Part shown: in pieces, positions 48,089 to 55,818 of the stretch
Position numbering within the stretch: position 1 is the first letter of the stretch
Layout of the letters: every line of letters begins with the position of its first letter
Origin: Methanobacterium sp.
Lineage (GTDB): Archaea > Methanobacteriota > Methanobacteria > Methanobacteriales > Methanobacteriaceae
Length of the DNA stretch: 64,000 bases
Direction: 5' to 3'
NCBI RefSeq assembly: GCF_038562635.1
Contig: NZ_JBCFBO010000003.1
Location: 1-64,000, forward strand
The notes under the pieces: generated by a model
Databases searched by the model: none
Told to the model about the DNA's origin: nothing
Seen by the model: the letters and a program-made list of their open reading frames with translations, nothing else
Made by a program: the position numbers and the translations under genes

Positions 48089-48117
48089 CAAAAAAATAGT
48101 GGTTTTAAAAACCACTT
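48089..48117 (-). terminator. Terminator after the first pstS
   Basis: On the minus strand AGTGGTTTT pairs with AAAACCACT and is followed by a seven-T run. It overlaps the stop codon of the 48116 gene and should reduce read-through into the second pstS. Confidence 0.65.
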
Positions 48118-48940
48118 AGCTAGAAGTCATTGGAACTGCTCCAGCTTCTTTAACTATTTTTTGACCTTCAGCACTCATTGTAAAGTCTATAAAGTCTTTA
48201 ACGATGCCAGTAGGTTCACCTTTAGTTAAGAAAATGAAAGGCCTTACTATTTTGTAAGTATCGTCGCTGACTGTTTGTTCTGAAGGAGCTACTCCATTGA
48301 TTGTAACTGCTTTAACATCACCGTTAAGGCTTGCTAAAGATATGTATCCAACAGCGTCAGGGTTTCCTTTAACTGCCTGTAAAACAGCTTCTGTTGAACT
48401 CTGAACAATTGCATTGTTTACAATTTTAGTTCCGTTTTTACCGCCCATTACTATGTTCTGGAATCCATCTCTGGTACCTGAACCATCTTCTCTGGTTATA
48501 ACACTGACGGTACCTGATGAGCCGCCTACTTTACTCCAGTCGGTGATATTTCCGCTGAATAAATCTTTTGTCTGGTTAATTGTAAGTTCACTAACCTTAT
48601 TAGCGTTGTTTACTATAACTACAATTCCATCTTTTGCAATTTGAGTTTGTACTAACCCTTGTGCATCACTATCTTTAGGTTTGGAAGATGCTGTACCAAT
48701 ATCCGCTGTCCCTTGCTGAGCGCTTGTGATACCTACAGATGTACCTCCACCCTGTACATTTATTTTAACATCAGGATGCTTTTCCATGTAAGCTTGAGCT
48801 AACTTCTCTGCCACTGGTTGTACGGAAGTTGAACCAGCAATCTGTATTGTTTGTTGATTTGAGCTTCCTGCAAGTGCAAAGTAAGCACCAATTATTACTA
48901 CTATGGCTACTATTATTCCAATCAAATATTTTGAATTCAT
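48116..48940 (-). CDS. pstS: Phosphate-binding protein PstS (paralog)
   Basis: The 274-residue protein has an N-terminal helix (YLIGIIVAIVVIIGAYFALA), then QIAGSTSVQPVAEKLAQAY, GGGTSVGITSAQQGTAD and TREDGSGTRDGF. It differs from the neighbouring copy throughout, so the duplication is not recent. The ATG at 48940 follows GAGGTGA by five bases. It leads the pst region and its promoter bears repeated GGAACCTTT motifs. Confidence 0.93.
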   Translation of the reverse strand: MNSKYLIGIIVAIVVIIGAYFALAGSSNQQTIQIAGSTSVQPVAEKLAQAYMEKHPDVKINVQGGGTSVGITSAQQGTADIGTASSKPKDSDAQGLVQTQIAKDGIVVIVNNANKVSELTINQTKDLFSGNITDWSKVGGSSGTVSVITREDGSGTRDGFQNIVMGGKNGTKIVNNAIVQSSTEAVLQAVKGNPDAVGYISLASLNGDVKAVTINGVAPSEQTVSDDTYKIVRPFIFLTKGEPTGIVKDFIDFTMSAEGQKIVKEAGAVPMTSS

Positions 48941-48962
48941 TTGATTCACCTCATCCTATAAT

Positions 48963-49022
48963 AAAGGTTCCCCCCTATTTAAAGGTTCCTATTTGTGTAT
49001 AAGTTATCACATTATAGGAACT
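48963..49022 (-). promoter_or_regulatory. Repeated motif at the pstS promoter (candidate Pho operator)
   Basis: AAAGGTTCC occurs at 48963-48971 and again at 48981-48989, 18 bp apart, and a related AGGAACT in opposite orientation lies at 49016-49022. On the minus strand the copies read GGAACCTTT directly before T/A-rich TATA-like strings, so a protein bound there would meet the basal factors. Operator function is inferred. Confidence 0.45.
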
Positions 49023-49095
49023 AAGCCATTTTAGGCCCTAACAATTATCCCCTGAAATATCACTAAATGTGTCCAATATTGCACTAAAAGCGTTA

Positions 49096-49107
49096 AATTT
49101 AAATAAA
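49096..49107 (+). promoter_or_regulatory. TATA box of the citryl-CoA lyase-like gene
   Basis: AATTTAAATAAA lies about 25-30 nt before the ATG at 49131, and no ribosome site is present, so the mRNA is probably leaderless. Confidence 0.45.
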
Positions 49108-49130
49108 TTCATATTGTATAAATATCCAAT

Positions 49131-49916
49131 ATGATAACGGAAGAAGTGTTAAAAGATATATTCAAACCGAGGACTCTAAAATGGAGAACCTCCATAACAA
49201 AAGTTGAGCCCAATAAATTAACCACAAGGGGTTATTTACAGGAAGATCTTATAGGAAATATATCTTTTGCCGAAATGATACACCTGCTCATAAAAGGAGA
49301 GTTACCTTCCAAAAACGAAGCCAAAATGCTAGGGGCAGTTCTGGTATCATTTTGTGACCATGGCGTTACTCCTCCAAGTACACAGACTGCTAGGATCATG
49401 GCATCTACAGGATCTCCACTGCATGCATGCGTTGCTGGCGGCCTTCTTGCATTTGGTAAAAACCATGCAGGAGCAATAGAACATGCCATGAAAACTCTTC
49501 AAGACGGAATTAAAAGAACAGAAGAGGATACCTGCAAAATAGCAGAAGAAATAGTGAGCCATTTTTTAAAAAATAATGAAAAAATATGTGGTTTTGGACA
49601 CAGATATCACAATGAAGACCCCAGAGCACCAAGGCTGATAGAACTTGCAAAAAAATACGGGTGCTTTGGTAAACATTCTGAACTTGCCACTGTAATTGAA
49701 GATCTGCTCTTTGAAAAAAAAGGTATTCGAATGAATATTGATGGGGCCAATGGGGCAATTTTATCAGATCTGGGGTTCAACTGGACAGTTGGAAGTGGCA
49801 TGTTTATGATTGGCCGATTACCCGGTATTTTAGCACATGTAAATGAAGAAAATACAAGAGAATCCCCATTTAGAAAATTTTTTGAAGTTGACGAAATTTA
49901 CTACGACGGCGTATAA
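49131..49916 (+). CDS. Citryl-CoA lyase / citrate synthase-like protein
   Basis: The 261-residue protein is the short, citrate-synthase-related type. It has the active-site histidine strings GKNHAGAIEHAMK and CGFGHRYHNEDPRAPRL (about 155-171) and the C-terminal GMFMIGRLPGILAHVNEE, as in citryl-CoA lyase and the C-terminus of ATP-citrate lyase. It could cleave citryl-CoA or a related acyl-CoA. No partner citrate-activating subunit is adjacent, so the in vivo reaction is unclear in a methanogen with an incomplete TCA cycle. Confidence 0.8.
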   Translation: MITEEVLKDIFKPRTLKWRTSITKVEPNKLTTRGYLQEDLIGNISFAEMIHLLIKGELPSKNEAKMLGAVLVSFCDHGVTPPSTQTARIMASTGSPLHACVAGGLLAFGKNHAGAIEHAMKTLQDGIKRTEEDTCKIAEEIVSHFLKNNEKICGFGHRYHNEDPRAPRLIELAKKYGCFGKHSELATVIEDLLFEKKGIRMNIDGANGAILSDLGFNWTVGSGMFMIGRLPGILAHVNEENTRESPFRKFFEVDEIYYDGV

Positions 49917-50175
49917 CCCTATCAAAATCACATTCTTTTGTCAGTTAAATATCCATTTTAATAAAGAAATCCCTATTTTTAAATACCAGCACCTATTTTG
50001 ATTTTTAGCCTACAACGTATTATATTATTTTTAATCAGGCTATAAAACTTATTTAGCAAAGTAATCTTTTTAATAAACTCCCTTTTTTTAAAACAAACTT
50101 TAAATGCCTTAAAACATATATAATAAGTTGTATACTACTCCATAATTTGTACAATTCAAAGAGGGGGCTTACAAA

Positions 50176-50463
50176 ATGGTTGATGAATCATACAAAAAAG
50201 ATGCATATATCCGAGCTAAAAGAAGAGTTGAAGAAGTGAGAGGTTTTTACTCACATTTAATTAGTTATATCGTTGTGAATATATTCCTGGCAATCATTAA
50301 TTTCTTTACGACTCCCGGTTTCTGGTGGTTCCTATTTATATCGTTTTTCTGGGGAATAGGTCTTGTTGCACATGGATCATCAGTTTTCATGAAAAGAGGA
50401 ATCTTCTCTAAAGAATGGGAAGAGCGAAAAATCAAAGAATACATGGAAAAAGAGAAAGAATAA
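50176..50463 (+). CDS. 2TM-domain membrane protein
   Basis: The 95-residue protein has two membrane helices (about 26-46 and 50-70) between charged ends, with the family's AYIRAKRRVEEVRGFYSHL start and ISFFWGIGLVAHGSSVF second helix. GGGGG lies eight bases before the ATG. 2TM proteins have no established function; some precede sensor kinases. Confidence 0.78.
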   Translation: MVDESYKKDAYIRAKRRVEEVRGFYSHLISYIVVNIFLAIINFFTTPGFWWFLFISFFWGIGLVAHGSSVFMKRGIFSKEWEERKIKEYMEKEKE

Positions 50464-50511
50464 TATACATCTCTTTTTTAATTTAAATGAAAATAAATTG
50501 TCAAAAGTTAG

Positions 50512-51429
50512 TTATTTTAAATTAGATAATTTAGGATTCCGTCTAAATCTTTCAGGAGTTGTAGTTCGGGGTATATTTTCATAAAATTCCCTTGAAACAT
50601 CTATTATTTCAATAGATATATCTCCAATTCTTTCAAAGGCCTTAACTACCCTTGATAAAGACAGATAATATGTTGAACGTTCGGTATCATCAAAGGACGC
50701 TTCTGCCATTTGAGTTGCGATGCAGTTTAATGCTTTTTTCTGCAAAGCATGTATTTTTTCTTCGTAATCCATTACTTTACTCTTTAATTCAAGTTTTTCA
50801 TTTAAGAAAATATCCATTGAGTAATTAACCATTTTCTTTGCAGTTTCATACATTTCCCCCAGATATAAAAGCATTTCAGAATCAACTTCATATGATTCCT
50901 TCATTGTAAAATTAGCAAATTGGCAGGAATGGTCTCCAATACGCTCTAAATCATATGCTACCTCACTGAAAGCCATTGTTTTACTGAATTCTGAAGAAGG
51001 GTTCATAGATAAAGCCATGTCTACAGAAGTTCTTACTTTTTCATGCATGTTATTTGTAATATAATCCATATTTAGTGCTTTACTTGCCAGTTCATCATCA
51101 TAAGTTGAAAGCGCTTCAAAGGATCTGTCAAGCTGTTTACAAACATGATTAGCCATATTCTTAATCATTTCTTTGATGTATAATGTTCCAGCGTGTTCCC
51201 TTGATGTTTTTTCTTCTTCAAAAACTTCTGAAAATTCATCGAACTTTTTTAAATCAAGAGTATATGCCCTCTTTACAACCCCCTTAGTTATAAGAGGTTG
51301 AAGCAGTTTCGTAACGTATCTCCGAGTTATTCCAAGTTTTTCAGCGATTTCATCCTGAGTTGAGGGATGTTCATACAGGATGATATCCAGTATCGCTTTT
51401 AAAGTGCTATTTTTTGTTTTCTTAGTCAT
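50512..51429 (-). CDS. HTH-PhoU fusion regulator
   Basis: The 305-residue protein joins an N-terminal winged helix (about 8-60; HPSTQDEIAEKLGITRRYVT) to two PhoU repeats (about 85-285) with YDLERIGDHSCQFANF and VKAFERIGDISIEIIDV. A DNA-binding PhoU suggests a transcription factor that reads phosphate status directly, a plausible candidate for control of the pst genes nearby; archaea lack a PhoBR-type system in most cases. It lies 8 nt after the membrane-protein gene and is co-transcribed with it. Confidence 0.85.
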   Translation of the reverse strand: MTKKTKNSTLKAILDIILYEHPSTQDEIAEKLGITRRYVTKLLQPLITKGVVKRAYTLDLKKFDEFSEVFEEEKTSREHAGTLYIKEMIKNMANHVCKQLDRSFEALSTYDDELASKALNMDYITNNMHEKVRTSVDMALSMNPSSEFSKTMAFSEVAYDLERIGDHSCQFANFTMKESYEVDSEMLLYLGEMYETAKKMVNYSMDIFLNEKLELKSKVMDYEEKIHALQKKALNCIATQMAEASFDDTERSTYYLSLSRVVKAFERIGDISIEIIDVSREFYENIPRTTTPERFRRNPKLSNLK

Positions 51430-51437
51430 AATATCAT

Positions 51438-52106
51438 CTAATGAGTATTACTATCTTTTTCACGGTTAATTACTATCGATTCTTGAATTATCGATAAAAT
51501 CACATAGGATAGCGCTGCAATAACTGCAAGCGAAATTACCAGACCAAAATCTGCGAAAAGATTCGCATATAATTTTACAAATGGTGAATGTGTATCTACA
51601 AACCCATTTAAAAGTTTGATTATACCAACTGATAATATTATGTATCCGTATGATCTTTTTATATTCTCCGATTGTATTATCGGGTAGATCCCCATAATTA
51701 GAAGTCCAAGACCAATTGTTCTAAAAAGAGTTCCATCAGTTGCATGTTCCAGATAATTGAAAATTTGGTCTGGTTTCCAGTATACCGAAGAGAATAGATA
51801 AATTAACTCAACAGCGACTATAATTATAAGCGGAAACACGTAAACTATCTTAGTTTCAATTTTTTGTGTGTTTACACTCCTGTTTATGTTTACATTATTT
51901 CTTGTATGTACATTCTCTCTTGTATGTACCTTTTTTCTTGTATTCACATTTTCAAGCGGTTCTTTTATAAAATGAGACATTACCTGATACAGCATTGCCC
52001 CAATAACTGCACCAATAACAGTTCCACCTACTCCAAGTTTGGTGGTAGTAAGTGCAACTATTCCTGAAATTACACCCGCCATTATGACATCTAACATTTT
52101 TGACAT
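51438..52106 (-). CDS. Hypothetical membrane protein with a hexapeptide-repeat linker
   Basis: Unrecognised 222-residue protein. The first ~45 residues are a glycine-rich hydrophobic segment (GVISGIVALTTTKLGVGG). A linker follows with six-residue near-repeats of the form T-R-x-x-V-N/H (NTRKKVHTRENVHTRNNVN), then four membrane helices (about 88-108, 122-140, 150-168, 185-207). It shares an operon with the HTH-PhoU regulator, which suggests a link to phosphate, but no function is known. Confidence 0.6.
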   Translation of the reverse strand: MSKMLDVIMAGVISGIVALTTTKLGVGGTVIGAVIGAMLYQVMSHFIKEPLENVNTRKKVHTRENVHTRNNVNINRSVNTQKIETKIVYVFPLIIIVAVELIYLFSSVYWKPDQIFNYLEHATDGTLFRTIGLGLLIMGIYPIIQSENIKRSYGYIILSVGIIKLLNGFVDTHSPFVKLYANLFADFGLVISLAVIAALSYVILSIIQESIVINREKDSNTH

Positions 52107-52688
52107 TATATCACATTATCAGTTCTATTTTCTCCTTTTTGATAAAAAAACATTTATTAGTTATTATATATCTTTTGAATTTTGAGAATATCAAACACGT
52201 TTATGTTTGAGGCATATGAATCTTTCAATTCAAGTGGCGCAAAAATTAAAACATGCAAAAACTTCATTTTTACTTCGAAATTATAAATTTCGATAGATTT
52301 TTGCATGTTTTACCCAAAATATTAAGATCAATATATTGATTTAAAAGCTGTTTTGATTAAAATACTTTTTAGTAGTGTTTATTTTATCTTTCATGAAACA
52401 GCCCCCAAATCAAGTTAATTTAAATAATTTAGGGGTAAAAGTTATTAAATCTCAAAGCGTCAAATATAATGAAATTTAATTAAGACAGTAAAATTATTGC
52501 TATGTATTTACAGCCCATAATAAGTAATTATTCCAGAATTATACCCCAATTGGTACCAAATGTTTTAAAATTACTGTTCTTTCCTATCAAAAGAGTAAAT
52601 TATCATAAAAACGAAATAAGGCATTATTTCACCATATAACAAAATTAAAGGTTAAAAAGAAAAATTTAAACTAAATTACTTGTTTAAA
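52107..52688. other. Intergenic, mostly A+T-rich
   Basis: About 580 nt. It includes palindrome cluster E (52190-52311) and otherwise no open frame, RNA gene or known element that I can recognise. Confidence 0.45.
52190..52311. repeat. Palindrome cluster E with a 14-bp outer stem
   Basis: AAAACATGCAAAAA at 52248-52261 pairs exactly with 52298-52311. Inside lies CGAAATT/AATTTCG (loop ATA) and a decayed AAAAAC/ATTTTT palindrome. A TCAAACA/TGTTTGA pair with a 6-nt loop lies at 52190-52210. It is about 90 nt upstream of the membrane-protein start at 52106. Confidence 0.75.
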
Positions 52689-53495
52689 TTACACTACAGG
52701 TAGTGAATTATGTTTATATGAACATATCATATACTCTTCTTCTTCAACCTTTACAGAGTAATTAGCTAATTCTCTTTTGTATCCTGTTTCTGTATTTATT
52801 AAATTGACAAGAATCTGGTCATCTTTAATGATTAATTGATTGTGTGACGGATAAGTATGGCCCCTCAGCTTTCTGGTTGTTGCAGTTCCTGAATTTAATG
52901 TAACCATTTTTTCTATCATCCAAACATTAGGAACATGTTTATGCCCATTTAAGACAAAGTCAACTCCATAATCTCTGAAAACACTTAATAAATCTCCAGA
53001 ATCAAGTAAAATATTTCTTTCTCTCCCAGTTTGAGGTATAGGAAGTAAATGATGGTGGAAAGTTACTATTTTACACATATCACTTGGTATTTTATCGAGT
53101 TCACTTTTAAGCCATTCCATCTGATCAGTTCCTATCTGCCCGTCGTTTATATCAGGTTCTGATGAATCCAATCCCAAAATGGCAAATCCGCAGCTTTTGT
53201 CCATATGTAAAAATTTTCTCTCACCAATTTGCTTTTCAAAATGTAGTAATCCTACATTTCTTGCGTCATGATTTCCAGGAATTATATGGACTTCTGTTAT
53301 TGCCCGAAGTTCATCTACAAAAGCAGCGGCATCATTGTATTCATGGACGTAACCTTCTGTAGTTAAATCTCCAGCTACAATAATAAGATCAGGATTTTCA
53401 ACTTCCAGCTGCTTTAAAAGATTATTTTTTAAGTCATGTGAGAAATTTTTCTCACCAAAGTGTACATCAGATAACTGTGCTATTTTCTTTTCCAT
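52689..53495 (-). CDS. Calcineurin-like metallophosphoesterase
   Basis: The 268-residue protein shows the five phosphoesterase motifs in order: QLSDVHFG, VAGDLTTEG, PGNHDARN, TFHHHLLPIP and LNGHKHVPN. It hydrolyses phosphoesters with two metals, like the cyclic-nucleotide phosphodiesterase/IcC-type branch; the substrate is unknown. The ATG at 53495 follows AGGTGA by five bases, while the in-frame GTG at 53504 overlaps that site. Confidence 0.85.
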   Translation of the reverse strand: MEKKIAQLSDVHFGEKNFSHDLKNNLLKQLEVENPDLIIVAGDLTTEGYVHEYNDAAAFVDELRAITEVHIIPGNHDARNVGLLHFEKQIGERKFLHMDKSCGFAILGLDSSEPDINDGQIGTDQMEWLKSELDKIPSDMCKIVTFHHHLLPIPQTGRERNILLDSGDLLSVFRDYGVDFVLNGHKHVPNVWMIEKMVTLNSGTATTRKLRGHTYPSHNQLIIKDDQILVNLINTETGYKRELANYSVKVEEEEYMICSYKHNSLPVV

Positions 53496-53639
53496 TACTG
53501 TCACCTAATAAAGATAATTATTGATAAATAAATTTACCACGATATAAACTTTACCAGAATTAGTTTTCCAAATAAAATGTAAAGTTTTTCATTTAATTTC
53601 TGCTTTAATTTAAGTCAAAGAGAAAAATAATATGATTAA

Positions 53640-53712
53640 AGCCCTAGGGGGGATTCGAACCCCCGGCCTATGCCTTACCAAGGCATCGCTCTACCGGCTA
53701 AGCCACTAGGGC
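53640..53712 (-). tRNA. tRNA-Thr (GGT)
   Basis: The minus strand folds as a 73-nt tRNA: acceptor GCCCTAG/CTAGGGC, D stem GCT/AGC, anticodon stem ATGCC/GGCAT with loop TTGGTAA (anticodon GGT), T stem GGGGG/CCCCC with TTCGAAT. The discriminator is U, as in archaeal tRNA-Thr. No intron and no encoded CCA. Confidence 0.95.
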
Positions 53713-53792
53713 ATATTTATTATTTTATTTTTATAATTAAAATAGAGTTCTATTACTTAAATTTCCTTTTTAATTTATTAAATTAAGTGTTG

Positions 53793-53935
53793 TCGAAAAT
53801 TCTCTAATTTTCGATACATGCAAAAAACAAAGTTTTTTTCTGTTCAGGAAACGCAGTTTTCTTCAACACAAAAAATTCTTTGAATTTTTAGAAAATATGA
53901 AATATTTTCTAACTCTCAAAAATCTATGATTTTTG
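53793..53935. repeat. Palindrome cluster F, between two tRNA genes
   Basis: Units: TCGAAAATT/AATTTTCGA (4-nt loop CTCT), AAAAAAC/GTTTTTT (AAA), GAAAC/GTTTTC (GCA, imperfect), AAAAATTC/GAATTTTT (TTT), GAAAATAT/ATATTTTC (GAA), CAAAAATC/GATTTTTG (TAT). It lies in the space between tRNA-Leu and tRNA-Thr, both on the minus strand, and would be transcribed if the tRNAs are co-transcribed. Confidence 0.85.
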
Positions 53936-53946
53936 AAGATTTTAAG

Positions 53947-54029
53947 TGCAGGGGATGGGATTCGAACCCACGAAGGCCTACGCCAGAGGATCTTAAGTCC
54001 ACCCCCTTTGGCCGCTCGGGCACCCCTGC
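53947..54029 (-). tRNA. tRNA-Leu (TAA)
   Basis: An 83-nt class II tRNA with acceptor GCAGGGG/CCCCTGC, long variable arm, T arm GTGGG-TTCGAAT-CCCAT and anticodon loop CTTAAGA (TAA, reads UUA/UUG). The discriminator is A. The second anticodon-stem pair is a T-T mismatch (GTGGA/TCCTC). No intron and no encoded CCA. Confidence 0.92.
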
Positions 54030-54375
54030 ATAACATAGAAATTATTTGATGTCCTATATAACCTTAACGGTTTTAATAAAAGTGATGTTAAATTCATTAA
54101 AATTAAATCCAACATTTCTACTTAAAACCCATATTACATAGGTACACTATATAATAAACAATCTGGTATTTAAGTTTTTAGTATAAGAGTCCAAAAATTC
54201 CGGCACTCTAAATGAGTATCATATTTTCGCCCAATTTTATTCCACCTCCATATGGCAAAGAATTTAGGAGTCAATTATTATTTAAAAGCCTCAAAAAAGT
54301 ATATATACACTAATTATACAATATTAAACATATAGTTATTTTTTCTTAGCTACTGTCTTAAATCGGTGATAAATA
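54030..54375. other. Intergenic with promoters
   Basis: About 345 nt. It should contain the minus-strand tRNA promoter and, at 54299-54309, an AGTATATATAC TATA-like element for the ferredoxin/reductase operon. A GGTGAT ribosome site lies at 54365-54370. Nothing else seen. Confidence 0.45.
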
Positions 54376-54552
54376 ATGGAATTCAACACTGAAAAATGCG
54401 GATGCTGTGGAGCTTGCATCAGTGTATGCCCCAATAGATCTTTAGAACTTACAGAAAACAAAATAATCATAAATAAAAACAAATGCGACGACTGCGGAAG
54501 ATGCACATATGTATGTCCTCTTGGAGCATTCTACATAGAGGGGAATGTATGA
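54376..54552 (+). CDS. Small 2[4Fe-4S] ferredoxin
   Basis: The 58-residue ferredoxin has two complete motifs, CGCCGACISVCP and CDDCGRCTYVCP, spaced as in clostridial-type ferredoxins. GGTGAT lies five bases before the ATG. Its stop overlaps the start of the geranylgeranyl reductase gene (ATGA), so it is translationally coupled and is the likely electron donor to that enzyme; an adjacent reductase-ferredoxin pair is known from Methanosarcina. Confidence 0.93.
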   Translation: MEFNTEKCGCCGACISVCPNRSLELTENKIIINKNKCDDCGRCTYVCPLGAFYIEGNV

Positions 54553-55724
54553 AATATGACGTAGTTGTGGTAGGGGGACGTATAGGAGGTTCTATTTCAT
54601 CACTTTTTGCATCTAAAAATGATGTAGACGTTTTAATGATTGAAAAGCGTCAGGAAATAGGAGTTCCAGTTCAATGTGCTGAAGGAACAACCCATTCTAC
54701 CTTCGAGATCCTGGAAATGAAACCGTCCTCTAAATATGTATGCACTGAGGTCGGAACAGGTACGATTCACGCACCTAATGAAACATACATCAATGCAGAA
54801 GATTTAGTAGAATTCAACAATTTAGACAAAAACATAGCTAAAGGGTATATCTTAGACAGAAAAGTGTTTGATAAACATCTTGCCATTGAATCAGCGAAAG
54901 TTGGGACGGATATAATGGTTAAAACCACAGTAAAAAATCTTATGAAAAAAGACGGCAAGATCTGTGGAGTAGTAGCCAAACATATGGGAAAAACAATGGA
55001 AATAAAGGCAGATGTTGTTATAGCTGCAGATGGTGTTGAATCAAACATGGCACAGATGGCAGGGCTCAAGGCACCAGATAATCCCCATGATATCTGTTCA
55101 TGTGCCCAATATGAATTGGTATGTTCTGATTTTAATCCGGACAGAGTACATCTTTACTTCGGGAGAAAAATAGCCCCCGGAGGATATGCATGGGTATTTC
55201 CTAAAGGAGAAGGGATTGCCAACGTGGGGCTTGGGATAAGAGGCACAACACAAAATGCTTATGATTATCTTAAAAGATTTATATCTAAATTCGATGCCAC
55301 ACCCGTAGAATTAAATGTTGGGGGAGTACCGTTATCTGGACCTATTGATAAAACTTATACTGATGGTTTTATGGTAGTGGGAGATGCAGCCAGACAGATT
55401 GATCCTGTAACTGGAGGAGGGACATTTACAACAGTCCCATGTGCAAGAATAGCAGGTGAAGTTGCAGCAGAAGCTGTAAAAGAAGAAAATACTTCTGCAG
55501 CTTTTTTAAAAAGATATGATGACGCATGGCGGGCTAAAATCGAGGATATATTAAAGATGTCCCTGAAATGCAGGAAAGTTGCAGATAAACTCACAGATGA
55601 CGAAATGAATGCCCTGGTAGAATTCCTAAATAACAGTAAAGGGAAAGAAATATCTAAAATAGCCTTTATTAAATTTTTAGGAAAACATCCGCGCCTTTTA
55701 AGGCTTGTAAAAGATCTTTTGTGA
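54549..55724 (+). CDS. Geranylgeranyl reductase family flavoprotein
   Basis: The 391-residue FAD enzyme hydrogenates the isoprenoid chains of archaeal lipids. It starts MKYDVVVVGGRIGGSISSLF (FAD-binding fold) and has the family signature GGYAWVFPKGEGIANVGLGI near residue 214 and the FAD motif GDAARQIDPVTGGG near 277. The ATG at 54549 overlaps the ferredoxin stop; the longer frame upstream is an artefact, since the paralog starts at the same residue. It is the first of a tandem pair. Confidence 0.9.
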   Translation: MKYDVVVVGGRIGGSISSLFASKNDVDVLMIEKRQEIGVPVQCAEGTTHSTFEILEMKPSSKYVCTEVGTGTIHAPNETYINAEDLVEFNNLDKNIAKGYILDRKVFDKHLAIESAKVGTDIMVKTTVKNLMKKDGKICGVVAKHMGKTMEIKADVVIAADGVESNMAQMAGLKAPDNPHDICSCAQYELVCSDFNPDRVHLYFGRKIAPGGYAWVFPKGEGIANVGLGIRGTTQNAYDYLKRFISKFDATPVELNVGGVPLSGPIDKTYTDGFMVVGDAARQIDPVTGGGTFTTVPCARIAGEVAAEAVKEENTSAAFLKRYDDAWRAKIEDILKMSLKCRKVADKLTDDEMNALVEFLNNSKGKEISKIAFIKFLGKHPRLLRLVKDLL

Positions 55725-55818
55725 CGCTGATCAAAAGATAAATTCCAGATAATCAATTCATACCCTATAATTGAAAAATTAGATCCTAATTGAAGATCCA
55801 TATAATGGAGCTAAAATA

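Noticed and set aside
54483..54548. N-terminal extension of the first geranylgeranyl reductase
   Set aside because: Translates the ferredoxin gene out of frame; the paralog and the ATGA overlap both fix the start at 54549.
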